32,916 nt of DNA from Owenweeksia sp. (GTDB lineage Bacteria > Bacteroidota > Bacteroidia > Flavobacteriales > Schleiferiaceae): the NCBI GenBank assembly GCA_028277105.1, contig JANQHO010000080.1, positions 1 to 32,916 of the forward strand, written 5' to 3'. The notes under the pieces were generated by a model that saw only the letters and a program-made list of their open reading frames with translations, searched no databases and was not told the DNA's origin. Positions 1-7,499 of this stretch are shown piece after piece. The number at the start of each line of letters is the position of its first letter. Positions within the stretch are counted from its first letter, which is position 1. The translations under genes and the position numbers were made by a program.

Positions 1-17
1 GCAGGCTCAGTTGAGAT

Positions 18-536
18 ATGTCTGAGTTGAGATTAAGACCACGCTACTATTTCAAGGCCGAAGAGAGTATGGCTCAGCTTCAGGCTAAAATAAAATTTGC
101 CCTGGCGGAAGCCAACCCTCTTCATCTCAAATACCGGTCGACCAAAAACCATATTACCGTATTTTTTCCTCCAAAAGAAAAACACTTCTGGAGCCCGGAG
201 CTCGACATAAACTTTGAGAAGAAGGGCAAAAATGAGACTTTCATAAGAATTCTAATAAGCCCGTCACCTTCCATTTGGACTTTTTTTATGTTTATCTACA
301 CTGTAGGAGGCTTGCTGATCTCAGCTGGCTTTGCCGTAGGGTTCTCGCAATATGCCCTAAAAAAAAGTACCTGGGCGCTGTTCTTTATACCGGCTGGAGC
401 AGCTATTATCGCCCTGACTTATCTGGCAGGCCAATTCGGCAAATACAAAGCAGAAAAACAGTTAAGGGAACTTAAAGACTTTTTTGATGCTGCTTTACCC
501 GGTGTGAGTTCGCATACTATTCAGGATCGAGTATAG
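18..536 (+). CDS. Small two-helix membrane protein, unknown function
   Basis: 172-residue protein I do not recognise. The N-terminal half (about residues 1-88) is soluble and rich in basic and aromatic residues; two hydrophobic segments follow (about 90-112 and 118-138), joined by a short loop, and the tail is a charged helix (KYKAEKQLRELKDFFD). This fits a cytoplasmic domain anchored by a helical hairpin. An in-frame TGA at 12-14 rules out a start upstream of the ATG at 18. Its 3' end overlaps the stop of the convergent lysozyme gene by 20 bp (517-536), so no terminator fits between them. The reading frame is open throughout and has ordinary Bacteroidota codon use. Real gene likely; function unknown. 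Confidence 0.75.
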   Translation: MSELRLRPRYYFKAEESMAQLQAKIKFALAEANPLHLKYRSTKNHITVFFPPKEKHFWSPELDINFEKKGKNETFIRILISPSPSIWTFFMFIYTVGGLLISAGFAVGFSQYALKKSTWALFFIPAGAAIIALTYLAGQFGKYKAEKQLRELKDFFDAALPGVSSHTIQDRV

Positions 537-1302
537 AGGAAAAATCCAATTTGTCGGAGTTATAAATATCGTGATCTACATTACCCATAGCTCCTTCTAT
601 CTTACCGCGTTCTGTGCGCTGCCATATCAGCCAGCCCTCTTTTTCCCAGGTTTGTGGCACTTGGGGCTCTTTTACTTCATACTGTGCCAGCCAAAGGTAA
701 TAGTTGGCAAATTCAGGGCTGTTCAGGTATTCATTGCCAAAAGGTGTGTTGGTATAAATAATGGGCTTGATTTCCAGTTTTTCTTCTACGATCTTCAGCC
801 ATTGCAATACTCCTTTTTGGAATTCAGCTTTACTGGAAACAGGCTTTGGCATACCACCTTGTTCCAGGTCCAGTACAGGAGGCATATCCCCCTTGTCTAC
901 TGCCTCAACTGTCTTTATAAATAAATTGGCCTGTTTGGCTGCATCATCACTGGCCATGTAAAAATGGTAGGCCCCCCGGTGTAAGCCAGCCTGGTTTATA
1001 TCACTCCAGTTTCTTTTAAAATCGGGATCGGTATAGGTCTCTCCCTGGGTAGCCTTGGCATAAGCAAAAATTATCTTAGCTTTTTTAACCTCCTCCCAGT
1101 TTACATCTCCTTGAAAGTGAGAAACATCTATCCCCAGTATTGGCTTGGAATATTTAGTTTCTGACGGTACTTCTTTTGGACTTTCAGCTTGTGGTTTTTT
1201 TACAGTAGTTTTTTCATTTTCCTGGTTCTGGTGATTATTGTTACTGTTCTGGCACTGAGAAAACAAGAGGCCAATTATAGTAAATAGAAATACTTTTTTC
1301 AT
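517..1302 (-). CDS. GH25-family lysozyme (muramidase) lipoprotein
   Basis: 261 residues. The N-terminus is a lipoprotein signal (hydrophobic residues 4-14, Cys17 after FSQ), then an Asn/Gln/Glu-rich linker to about residue 52. The rest is a complete glycoside hydrolase family 25 domain: GIDVSHFQG (Asp59), the strand FAYAKATQG, RGAYHFY, PPVLDLE with the acidic pair Asp145/Glu147, WLIWQ, and the closing GNVDHDIYN. GH25 enzymes cleave the beta-1,4 MurNAc-GlcNAc bond of peptidoglycan. All expected acidic residues are present, so it should be active. There is no acidic run right after Cys17, so a periplasm-facing lipoprotein is more likely than a surface one. It overlaps the upstream gene by 4 bp (TCAT on the plus strand at 1299-1302, ATGA in the mRNA), which implies translational coupling. 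A role in wall remodelling or attack on other bacteria cannot be told apart here. Confidence 0.93.
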   Translation of the reverse strand: MKKVFLFTIIGLLFSQCQNSNNNHQNQENEKTTVKKPQAESPKEVPSETKYSKPILGIDVSHFQGDVNWEEVKKAKIIFAYAKATQGETYTDPDFKRNWSDINQAGLHRGAYHFYMASDDAAKQANLFIKTVEAVDKGDMPPVLDLEQGGMPKPVSSKAEFQKGVLQWLKIVEEKLEIKPIIYTNTPFGNEYLNSPEFANYYLWLAQYEVKEPQVPQTWEKEGWLIWQRTERGKIEGAMGNVDHDIYNSDKLDFSSILDPE

Positions 1303-2144
1303 AATTGTTTTGATTCTTGATTAGATTGGTTTTTCCGGTAAATGAAATATCTTTTAAATAAAGTACTTAGCACAAAGAAATAGGCCAGGGGCATCAGCGC
1401 AAAAAGCAAAGTAACGTTTACCAGCATTTGTACTCCCATACCAATCAGTTTATCAGTAGAGAACTTTACAACGTCCATAAATTCAGCTCCCAGTTTTTGC
1501 ACTTCATCTTTTACATCATCGGCCAACTTTATAACCTCATCTTCAACTTTATCGCCAAAAGTCAATCTTCCGTGGTGCTTGCTTTTTTGCTGAGCCTCCA
1601 ATTGTTGCAGATAAGACTGTTGTTTTTTCTTTTGGGCATCTATCTTATCCTGAGTTTGTTGCAGTTCCTGTTTCAGACTGTTCCCCGTTTCTACCTGCGA
1701 AGCATGACTTACATAATGTATGATATTGATGTATAGGCTGAGACCGGGAGTAATGAATAAAGCAATGACCAACCAACGGTAACAAGTAGTAGAGATGGAC
1801 TTTATAAAAGTTCCTGCAAACAAAAGCACCAGGGCAATCTTTACGATCAGTAAACGGCTGACATCCAGTAAAGCAATTTGCAAAAGAGTCAACCCATTAG
1901 AGACAGTTAAGTAATGGATGACTTTGTTATAGCCGTAAAAAATTTCTTCCGGAGAATCCTTTAAAAAGGGGATATCGGCAATAAGCGGGGTAGCTAAAGA
2001 TTTAATTTCAAGTAACAAAAGCTGGCTTGACAGCATATCGGCAGAGATAGTTGAAACAAATTCATAAGCTGAATGATAGGCAATATCGAGAAACGACAGA
2101 ATGATAAGTAGGCCCGGGAGAACCCACTTCAGGATAATTTTCAT
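1299..2144 (-). CDS. Four-helix membrane protein with central coiled coil, unknown function
   Basis: 281 residues, no family recognised. Hydrophobic segments lie at about 7-24, 85-113, 123-146 and 236-262. Between the third and fourth is a Gln/Lys-rich stretch (about 150-190, TQDKIDAQKKKQQSYLQQLE) with heptad-like spacing, predicted to be a coiled coil, followed by an amphipathic helix rich in Asp, Glu and Lys (KVEDEVIKLADDVKDEVQKL). It is the first gene of a two-gene minus-strand unit; its stop overlaps the start of the GH25 lysozyme by 4 bp. The tight coupling suggests a shared job at the envelope, for example an inner-membrane partner for a wall hydrolase, but that is inference only. The ATG at 2144 is the first in frame and starts directly with a membrane helix. 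Confidence 0.8.
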   Translation of the reverse strand: MKIILKWVLPGLLIILSFLDIAYHSAYEFVSTISADMLSSQLLLLEIKSLATPLIADIPFLKDSPEEIFYGYNKVIHYLTVSNGLTLLQIALLDVSRLLIVKIALVLLFAGTFIKSISTTCYRWLVIALFITPGLSLYINIIHYVSHASQVETGNSLKQELQQTQDKIDAQKKKQQSYLQQLEAQQKSKHHGRLTFGDKVEDEVIKLADDVKDEVQKLGAEFMDVVKFSTDKLIGMGVQMLVNVTLLFALMPLAYFFVLSTLFKRYFIYRKNQSNQESKQL

Positions 2145-2338
2145 GATTTCAAAAAGGTTTGGCTAAAGCTAATTTATAGAAATAAGTTTAAGGAAAAAGA
2201 AATTGAAACAAGAATCATCACTATGGTTATATTAAAATACTATGAAACAAATATTTAGCTTTTTTGTATTAGAAAATCAGGGGATAATACGGGGTCAAAA
2301 AGCGTATTTCCGTTAGCACTCTGTACACCATAAGAAGC

Positions 2339-2346
2339 TAAATTTG
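2339..2346 (+). promoter_or_regulatory. Candidate Bacteroidota -7 box (TAAATTTG)
   Basis: TAAATTTG fits the Bacteroidota -7 consensus TAnnTTTG and lies 86 bp before the ATG of the beta-propeller gene, in an otherwise gene-free 288-bp stretch. I see no convincing TTG-type -33 element at the right distance, so this is a weak call. Confidence 0.3.
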
Positions 2347-2432
2347 AATATAATACGATGTTAAGTTGTATTAACAAGGTGTAAGGCGAAAAACCTTAAA
2401 AGAGTAGCCACAATTATTTACAACCATTAACC

Positions 2433-3317
2433 ATGAGTGAATTAACAAACTGGTCATCTCCCAGAGAACTGACCGATCGCGCAACGCGCAACAAACCTGC
2501 CTTGGCTACCAACGGCAATGTTATTTGTATGGCCTGGCGTGGCCTGGGTCAAGACAATATTTGGGTCTCCATTTCTACTGACAACGGTTACACCTGGACT
2601 CCTCAGCAAGAGTTGTCAGATCGAGCTACCCGCAATGCTCCCGCCTTATGTGTCATTAACGGAAGATTCATTATGGCCTGGAGAGGTCTTGGCCAGGATA
2701 ATATCTGGACTTCTTACTCCAGTGATGGCCTGAACTGGTCTCCCCAGGTAGAATTACGAGATCGTGCCACTACCCAAAATCCCGCTATGGCCGGTGCTGA
2801 TGGTATTGGTGCTGTTATGGCCTGGCGTGGCCTGGATCAGGCTAATATCTGGGTTTCAAGGTCTGAAGACGGAATTAACTGGAGCCCTCAGCAGGAACTG
2901 TCAGACCGCGCTACTCAAAGTGGCCCTGCTATAGCTGGTACGGTGCAGAACGGTGGGCTGTATGGTATGTTCTGGCGCGGCCTGGATCAAGATAATCCCT
3001 GGGTTTCAACTTCTAAAGATGGCTTGCGTTGGACTCCCCAGTCTGAAATTACTACTAGTGCCACCAATTCCAGCCCTTCTTTAACCCATTCTGATTCGCT
3101 AGGGGTCTTTTATGCCGGCTGGCATGGACTTGATGCTCCCAATAACCCCAATATCTTTGTTTCCTGGTCTGAAGATGGAGAAAGTTACGCTCCACAGGTT
3201 GATACCGGCATGCAATCTACTAACGGGCCCTCGTTGACCCCAGCCGGTGGCGGTCTTCTAATGGCTTTCCAGGGAGCAGATAAAAACAACATTTTTGTAG
3301 CCAATCTCAATAGCTAA
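2433..3317 (+). CDS. Six-repeat Asp-box-like beta-propeller protein, no signal peptide
   Basis: 294 residues made almost entirely of six tandem units of about 47-52 residues. Each runs roughly W[ST]PQ-EL-DRAT, a Pro-Ala strand, MAWRGLGQDNIWVS, then S-x-DG-x-x-W. The last element is a degenerate sialidase/BNR Asp box; the first copy (STDNGYTW, about residues 47-54) matches the full S-x-D-x-G-x-T-W form. Repeats 1-4 are very similar, 5 and 6 are diverged, and the last lacks its outer strand, so the N-terminal segment probably closes a six-bladed propeller. The catalytic residues of sialidases are not evident; a sugar-binding lectin-like role is the best guess. It lacks a signal peptide and a T9SS tail, so it is cytoplasmic or leaves by a non-classical route. 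It is monocistronic, followed by a strong terminator at 3343. Confidence 0.85.
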   Translation: MSELTNWSSPRELTDRATRNKPALATNGNVICMAWRGLGQDNIWVSISTDNGYTWTPQQELSDRATRNAPALCVINGRFIMAWRGLGQDNIWTSYSSDGLNWSPQVELRDRATTQNPAMAGADGIGAVMAWRGLDQANIWVSRSEDGINWSPQQELSDRATQSGPAIAGTVQNGGLYGMFWRGLDQDNPWVSTSKDGLRWTPQSEITTSATNSSPSLTHSDSLGVFYAGWHGLDAPNNPNIFVSWSEDGESYAPQVDTGMQSTNGPSLTPAGGGLLMAFQGADKNNIFVANLNS

Positions 3318-3342
3318 AATAAATTGAGAATATCATTTGATT

Positions 3343-3363
3343 AAGGGGGCTAAGCCCCCTTTT
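3343..3363 (+). terminator. Rho-independent terminator of the propeller gene
   Basis: Perfect 8-bp stem AAGGGGGC / GCCCCCTT with a 3-nt TAA loop, running into TTTT, 26 bp after the stop codon. Strong, GC-rich stem in an AT-rich setting. Confidence 0.85.
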
Positions 3364-3709
3364 CATTTAAAGTATTTCTACGTTTTGCAGAGCAATATGT
3401 AATGGAAAACAACAACTTAAAACCAAAAAATATTATATCAACTTTTATACCTTTAAGAATAACTTCCCCATTTCCTGTTTATGTTCAGATCGCACTATAT
3501 TGGGTAACGGTATCAATAACTTACAAACGAAACTTTACATCAGAACATTAGTTTGTAGTATGTGTTCCAACGAATAACCGACACTGTGGGAAGTACTTCG
3601 TAAATACTTCAAGCTTTTTTAACATACAACATCTACTTACAGAATAACTCTATCTTCTAACACTAATCAATATCTTAGCTTAGATTACTAATACCTGATC
3701 TGACTAACC
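3364..3709. other. Gene-free stretch upstream of the sensor kinase
   Basis: About 345 bp with no plausible gene. Two symmetric elements can be seen: a 7-bp inverted repeat TACAAAC (3522-3528) / GTTTGTA (3551-3557), and a perfect 10-bp palindrome GAAGTACTTC (3590-3599). Either could be an operator for the kinase-regulator operon that starts at 3710. No clear TAnnTTTG promoter box was found. Confidence 0.4.
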
Positions 3710-6619
3710 TTGATGAGAGCTATTCAATATGCTTCTGTATCATTATTAATATTCCTGTGTATAAAAGGGCATTCCCAGACTTATAACTTCAGGAACTATA
3801 CTATTGAAGAAGGCCTGGCCTCTAATGAAACCTACTACTCACTACAGGGAAAAGACGGATATCTCTATATCTCTACCGATCGGGGTTTACAAAGGTTTGA
3901 CGGCAGACGATTCCAAACTATTCCGTTTGCCGATCATAAACTAAGTGGTACTACGGTATTCAGCATTCATGAAGATCCCAGGGGTGTTATATGGATATCT
4001 TCCTACAGAAAAGGCCTCTTCTATTTGTATAAAGACACATTAAGATCTTATCCACACAATGATAAATTATTACAGCTGGCAGGCCACTCATTTATAGATC
4101 AATTTTTTGTTGAGCAAAATGGTGATATATACTTCTCCATTACTAACCTGGCGAACATCATCTTTCGTTTTAGAAACAATGGCATATTAGACTCTTTGGT
4201 GATCCCCGGTAACCTGATGAATCCTGAAATAGGTAATAGTAAACAAATATACTTTAAGGGAAAGCATGTTTTCGCCAAAAGAAATTCTTTTAAATCTACT
4301 TTTAAAGAGACCGTGGGGTCATTGCAAACCTTTCCTGTGAAGATAAAAGATGATATAAAATATCAACTTTTTTACCCCAGAGGCGGACCAGCTACGCTTC
4401 ATGGAGACAGTATATTGGTTGGGGTAAACAAAACCTTGGTTCTATACTCCAAACAAGGAGAGTATATTAATGAGTATATTTTTGACGATCAGGTATTATC
4501 CATTACTGTTGATAGCGATAATCAAATATTGGTAGCGACATTCAATGGGTTTTACTTCATCAAGAAAGATAATAAGCCCGAATATTATTTGCCTGGGTAT
4601 GCCATTAGCGGCATTACTCAAGACAGGGAAGGCGGATACTGGATCACTTCTACCAACAAAGGGCTTCTTTACCTGGCATCTTTCGATATTCACGTTTTGG
4701 CTTCTGGTCAGCGTTCATCTTGCGTAGAGGTTTATAAAAACCATTTGGTTATTTTGGACTACGCTCCTTCGCTCAAATCCTACCATTACAACAGTTCCCA
4801 ATTTATTCATGATACTGCCTTGTCCATACCTTATATATACAAAGATGTTTTTATAAATGATGAAATTTTAGGTATACCTTTTCAAACCTTTTCCCTCAAA
4901 AATTTCAAGCTAACCGGGAAACTGGACTCTTTTCCCAAATTCAGAAAACATGCAAGCTTGAACGATACTGCTATATTAATTGCTTGTAAATCAGGTGCCT
5001 ATTCTGTATCCTTAAATAATTTAAAACAAGTACATCCACTTATAGATAGCAGCTACTTCTGCCATGCTATATTTGCTAACAGTAATTACATATACATTGG
5101 AACAGATAATGGTTTGATTCAATTCTTTCGAAAAACAAAGAAGTACAAAAAAGTTTTTCCGGATATTTTATATCAGTTAGTAACTGACATAAAAGCGCTC
5201 AATAGCACTACCTTAATAGTCAGCACTAAAACCAATGGCGTATTACTTCTGCATGATTCCTCTTATACTCATCTAACTCCCGATAATAGCCAATTACTCA
5301 GTCTGAGTTGTACCAGCATTATGGTAGAAAACAACCAAACCTTTTGGATAGGTACTGACGCTGGTATTTGTAGAATAGAGCAGAATAAAACTGGCTTCCA
5401 AAGTTTTAATGTAGATGTATGGGATGGCCTACTTTCACAAAAGGTAAATGATCTGGCTATAATTGATAAACTTCTGATTGTAAGCACCGATGCAGGTGTC
5501 TGTTACCTTAATACTGAGGCTGTGCCTTCAGATAGCAGTTCCATACTTCTTAAACCAAGCATTCCTCACAAAAGTATAGATCAACAAAATGGTGATACTA
5601 TCCGGTTAAAATCGGGGATACGCAACCTGACGTTAAGTTTAAACACTATTACCTTTAAGCACCTTCAACATCTGAAATTCAGCTATAAAGTAAACGGTGC
5701 AGAAAGCATGTATACCAACAGCAATGTTTTATACCTGAATAATTTAAGCCCCGGCCTTAACACAGTTACTGTTAATGTTGCTAACTCTAACGGACAGTGG
5801 AATAAAAAACCTTCGGAGCTATCTATCCTGGTGCCTGCCTATTTTTATGAAAAAACCTTATTTCAAATATTGGCATTGATCTTAATTATAGCATTAATTA
5901 TGGGCCTTACTTATGCTTACCTTGCTTATACCTACCGCAAAAAAATGCAGAAATGGAGATTCTCTACCTTACAACTGAGGGAATTGAACCTTCAGTTAAA
6001 TCCGCATTTCATTTTTAATGCTATCAATAACATTCAACACCTTGCAGGAAGCGATAAAGCTGGGGATATGAGCTCATTTGTACAAAGCTTTTCTAAACTT
6101 ACCCGCAAAGTTTTGGACAACTCTAAGTTTAAGGTAATTACCCTGGCTGAAGAAATCGAGAATATAAAGGAATATGTAAAGCTGGAAAAGCTACGCTTTA
6201 AGGGTCAATCTTTTGAATTCAGCTTAGAAATATCACCTGAAATTGATCTTAAAAAAGAATTGGTACCCCCTATGATTCTCCAGCCATGTGTGGAGAATGC
6301 CATCTGGCACGGCTTATTACCCAAAGAAAATAACCGCCTTTTATCTTTAACAGTAGAGGCCATTGCTGATGGTTTCAAAATTATTGTTGAGGATAACGGT
6401 ATTGGGCTTAACTCCTCTGAAAAAAGGAAATCGCACTCAAATAATAAGACTTCCGTTGGTATTAGCAACACCAGGTTAAGACTAAAGCTATATGATGAAA
6501 TGGAACTGGGAAGGTCGGAATTTGAAGTAATGGAAACTTATAAGCATGATGGTAAACCGTCAGGAGTAAAAGCCTGGTTTATCTTTTTACCTAATTCAAA
6601 AACACAGGTAGTTGCATGA
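3710..6619 (+). CDS. Two-component propeller sensor histidine kinase (Reg_prop / Y_Y_Y / LytS-type)
   Basis: 969 residues. A signal peptide (to about residue 22, ...KGHSQ) leads into a large periplasmic sensor of two-component-regulator-propeller repeats (about 25-620; NYTIEEGLASN start, repeated GLxxF/IWIxT motifs), then a Y_Y_Y immunoglobulin-like domain (about 640-705; FSYKVNG, LSPGLNTVTV) and one membrane helix at about 718-740. The cytoplasmic part is a His_kinase (PF06580, LytS/YpdA class) domain: LQLNPHFIFNAIN with phospho-accepting His766, followed by the ATPase domain with N box QPCVENAIWHG (Asn863), G1 box EDNGIGL (Asp895) and a VGISNTRLRL G2 segment. All catalytic motifs are intact. 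It senses a periplasmic ligand and phosphorylates the LytTR regulator whose ATG overlaps its stop (ATGA, 6616-6619). The ligand cannot be told from sequence; relatives often sense glycans. Confidence 0.95.
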   Translation: MMRAIQYASVSLLIFLCIKGHSQTYNFRNYTIEEGLASNETYYSLQGKDGYLYISTDRGLQRFDGRRFQTIPFADHKLSGTTVFSIHEDPRGVIWISSYRKGLFYLYKDTLRSYPHNDKLLQLAGHSFIDQFFVEQNGDIYFSITNLANIIFRFRNNGILDSLVIPGNLMNPEIGNSKQIYFKGKHVFAKRNSFKSTFKETVGSLQTFPVKIKDDIKYQLFYPRGGPATLHGDSILVGVNKTLVLYSKQGEYINEYIFDDQVLSITVDSDNQILVATFNGFYFIKKDNKPEYYLPGYAISGITQDREGGYWITSTNKGLLYLASFDIHVLASGQRSSCVEVYKNHLVILDYAPSLKSYHYNSSQFIHDTALSIPYIYKDVFINDEILGIPFQTFSLKNFKLTGKLDSFPKFRKHASLNDTAILIACKSGAYSVSLNNLKQVHPLIDSSYFCHAIFANSNYIYIGTDNGLIQFFRKTKKYKKVFPDILYQLVTDIKALNSTTLIVSTKTNGVLLLHDSSYTHLTPDNSQLLSLSCTSIMVENNQTFWIGTDAGICRIEQNKTGFQSFNVDVWDGLLSQKVNDLAIIDKLLIVSTDAGVCYLNTEAVPSDSSSILLKPSIPHKSIDQQNGDTIRLKSGIRNLTLSLNTITFKHLQHLKFSYKVNGAESMYTNSNVLYLNNLSPGLNTVTVNVANSNGQWNKKPSELSILVPAYFYEKTLFQILALILIIALIMGLTYAYLAYTYRKKMQKWRFSTLQLRELNLQLNPHFIFNAINNIQHLAGSDKAGDMSSFVQSFSKLTRKVLDNSKFKVITLAEEIENIKEYVKLEKLRFKGQSFEFSLEISPEIDLKKELVPPMILQPCVENAIWHGLLPKENNRLLSLTVEAIADGFKIIVEDNGIGLNSSEKRKSHSNNKTSVGISNTRLRLKLYDEMELGRSEFEVMETYKHDGKPSGVKAWFIFLPNSKTQVVA

Positions 6620-7341
6620 TCTATAAAACCGTACTGATAGATGACGAACCCAATAGCCTGGAGCAGCTCAAAGATAAGCTAAGACCTTATTCTGATAAGT
6701 TGCAAATTGTGGGAACAGCCAACTCAGCAGTTCGAGGTTTAGCTATAATCCGGGATTTTGACCCGGATGTGGTCTTTCTGGATATATCCATGCCCGGAGG
6801 AACCGGTTTTGAAATGCTGGATCAACTTGACGATAAAAACTTTGAGGTTATCTTTATTTCTGCCCATCAAAAACATGCGATTAATGCCTTTGATTATGAA
6901 CCTGTAAATTATCTACTAAAACCAATTGACCCCAAGAAGCTTGACAAGGTCATACAAAGATTGATCTCAAAAGATCAGGATCAGCCCGGCATATTACATG
7001 CCAAGGCAGATAAACTATCGATCTCTACCAATAAAGGGCACCGAATTATTTCCGTAAACCATATTATCAGATGTGAAGCTGATGGCGGCTACACTTTTAT
7101 TCACCTTGAAGACGGGAGTAAGATATTAAGCTCTCAAAACATAAAGATTTTTGAAAATCAACTTAGCCTGCACGCCTTTGCCAGGATACATAAAAAGCAT
7201 CTTATAAATCTCAAAAAAGTAAAATACTTTACAAAAGGTAAAGGAGGGCATGTAACGCTTACTGACGGTAGTGAAGTTAGTATTTCTTTCCGTCAAAAAA
7301 CCAACTTCATACAGAAGTTACAATACTACATGTCTATCTGA
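6616..7341 (+). CDS. LytTR-family response regulator
   Basis: 241 residues. Receiver domain (1-120): acidic pocket Asp9/Asp10, phospho-acceptor Asp56 in VVFLDISMPG, Ser82 in FISAH, and Lys102 in YLLKPID. LytTR DNA-binding domain (about 135-238): starts ISTNKGHRIISVNHIIRCEA, with the typical FARIHKKHLINLKKVKYF and GSEVSISFRQK segments. It is the cognate partner of the overlapping kinase, so it should bind DNA as a phosphorylated dimer at paired GTT-centred repeats. Such sites are expected near its targets, possibly in the 158-bp gap before the two secreted proteins downstream. Domain order and length are standard for the family (about 240 residues) and no key residue is missing. Confidence 0.95.
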   Translation: MIYKTVLIDDEPNSLEQLKDKLRPYSDKLQIVGTANSAVRGLAIIRDFDPDVVFLDISMPGGTGFEMLDQLDDKNFEVIFISAHQKHAINAFDYEPVNYLLKPIDPKKLDKVIQRLISKDQDQPGILHAKADKLSISTNKGHRIISVNHIIRCEADGGYTFIHLEDGSKILSSQNIKIFENQLSLHAFARIHKKHLINLKKVKYFTKGKGGHVTLTDGSEVSISFRQKTNFIQKLQYYMSI

Positions 7342-7499
7342 GCTCTTAGTTTTTTTTAACGACTTACCGTTACGTTCTTAATCAATCTGGTTGCACTTCT
7401 CAAATAGATAGGCACGCTTCTCTTTTCTCCATTGTTTTATCAACAGAGCTATGATTATTTAGGAGGGTTAATTCAATAATAATCATAAGTCATAAACAC

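Noticed and set aside
2433-3317. CRISPR-like or DNA-level repeat array
   Set aside because: The about 147-bp periodicity is protein repeats (propeller blades) in an open frame, with codon-level divergence.
3522-3557. Insertion-sequence end (TACAAAC...GTTTGTA)
   Set aside because: Only 7 bp, no transposase fragment nearby and no target duplication; more likely an operator or chance.
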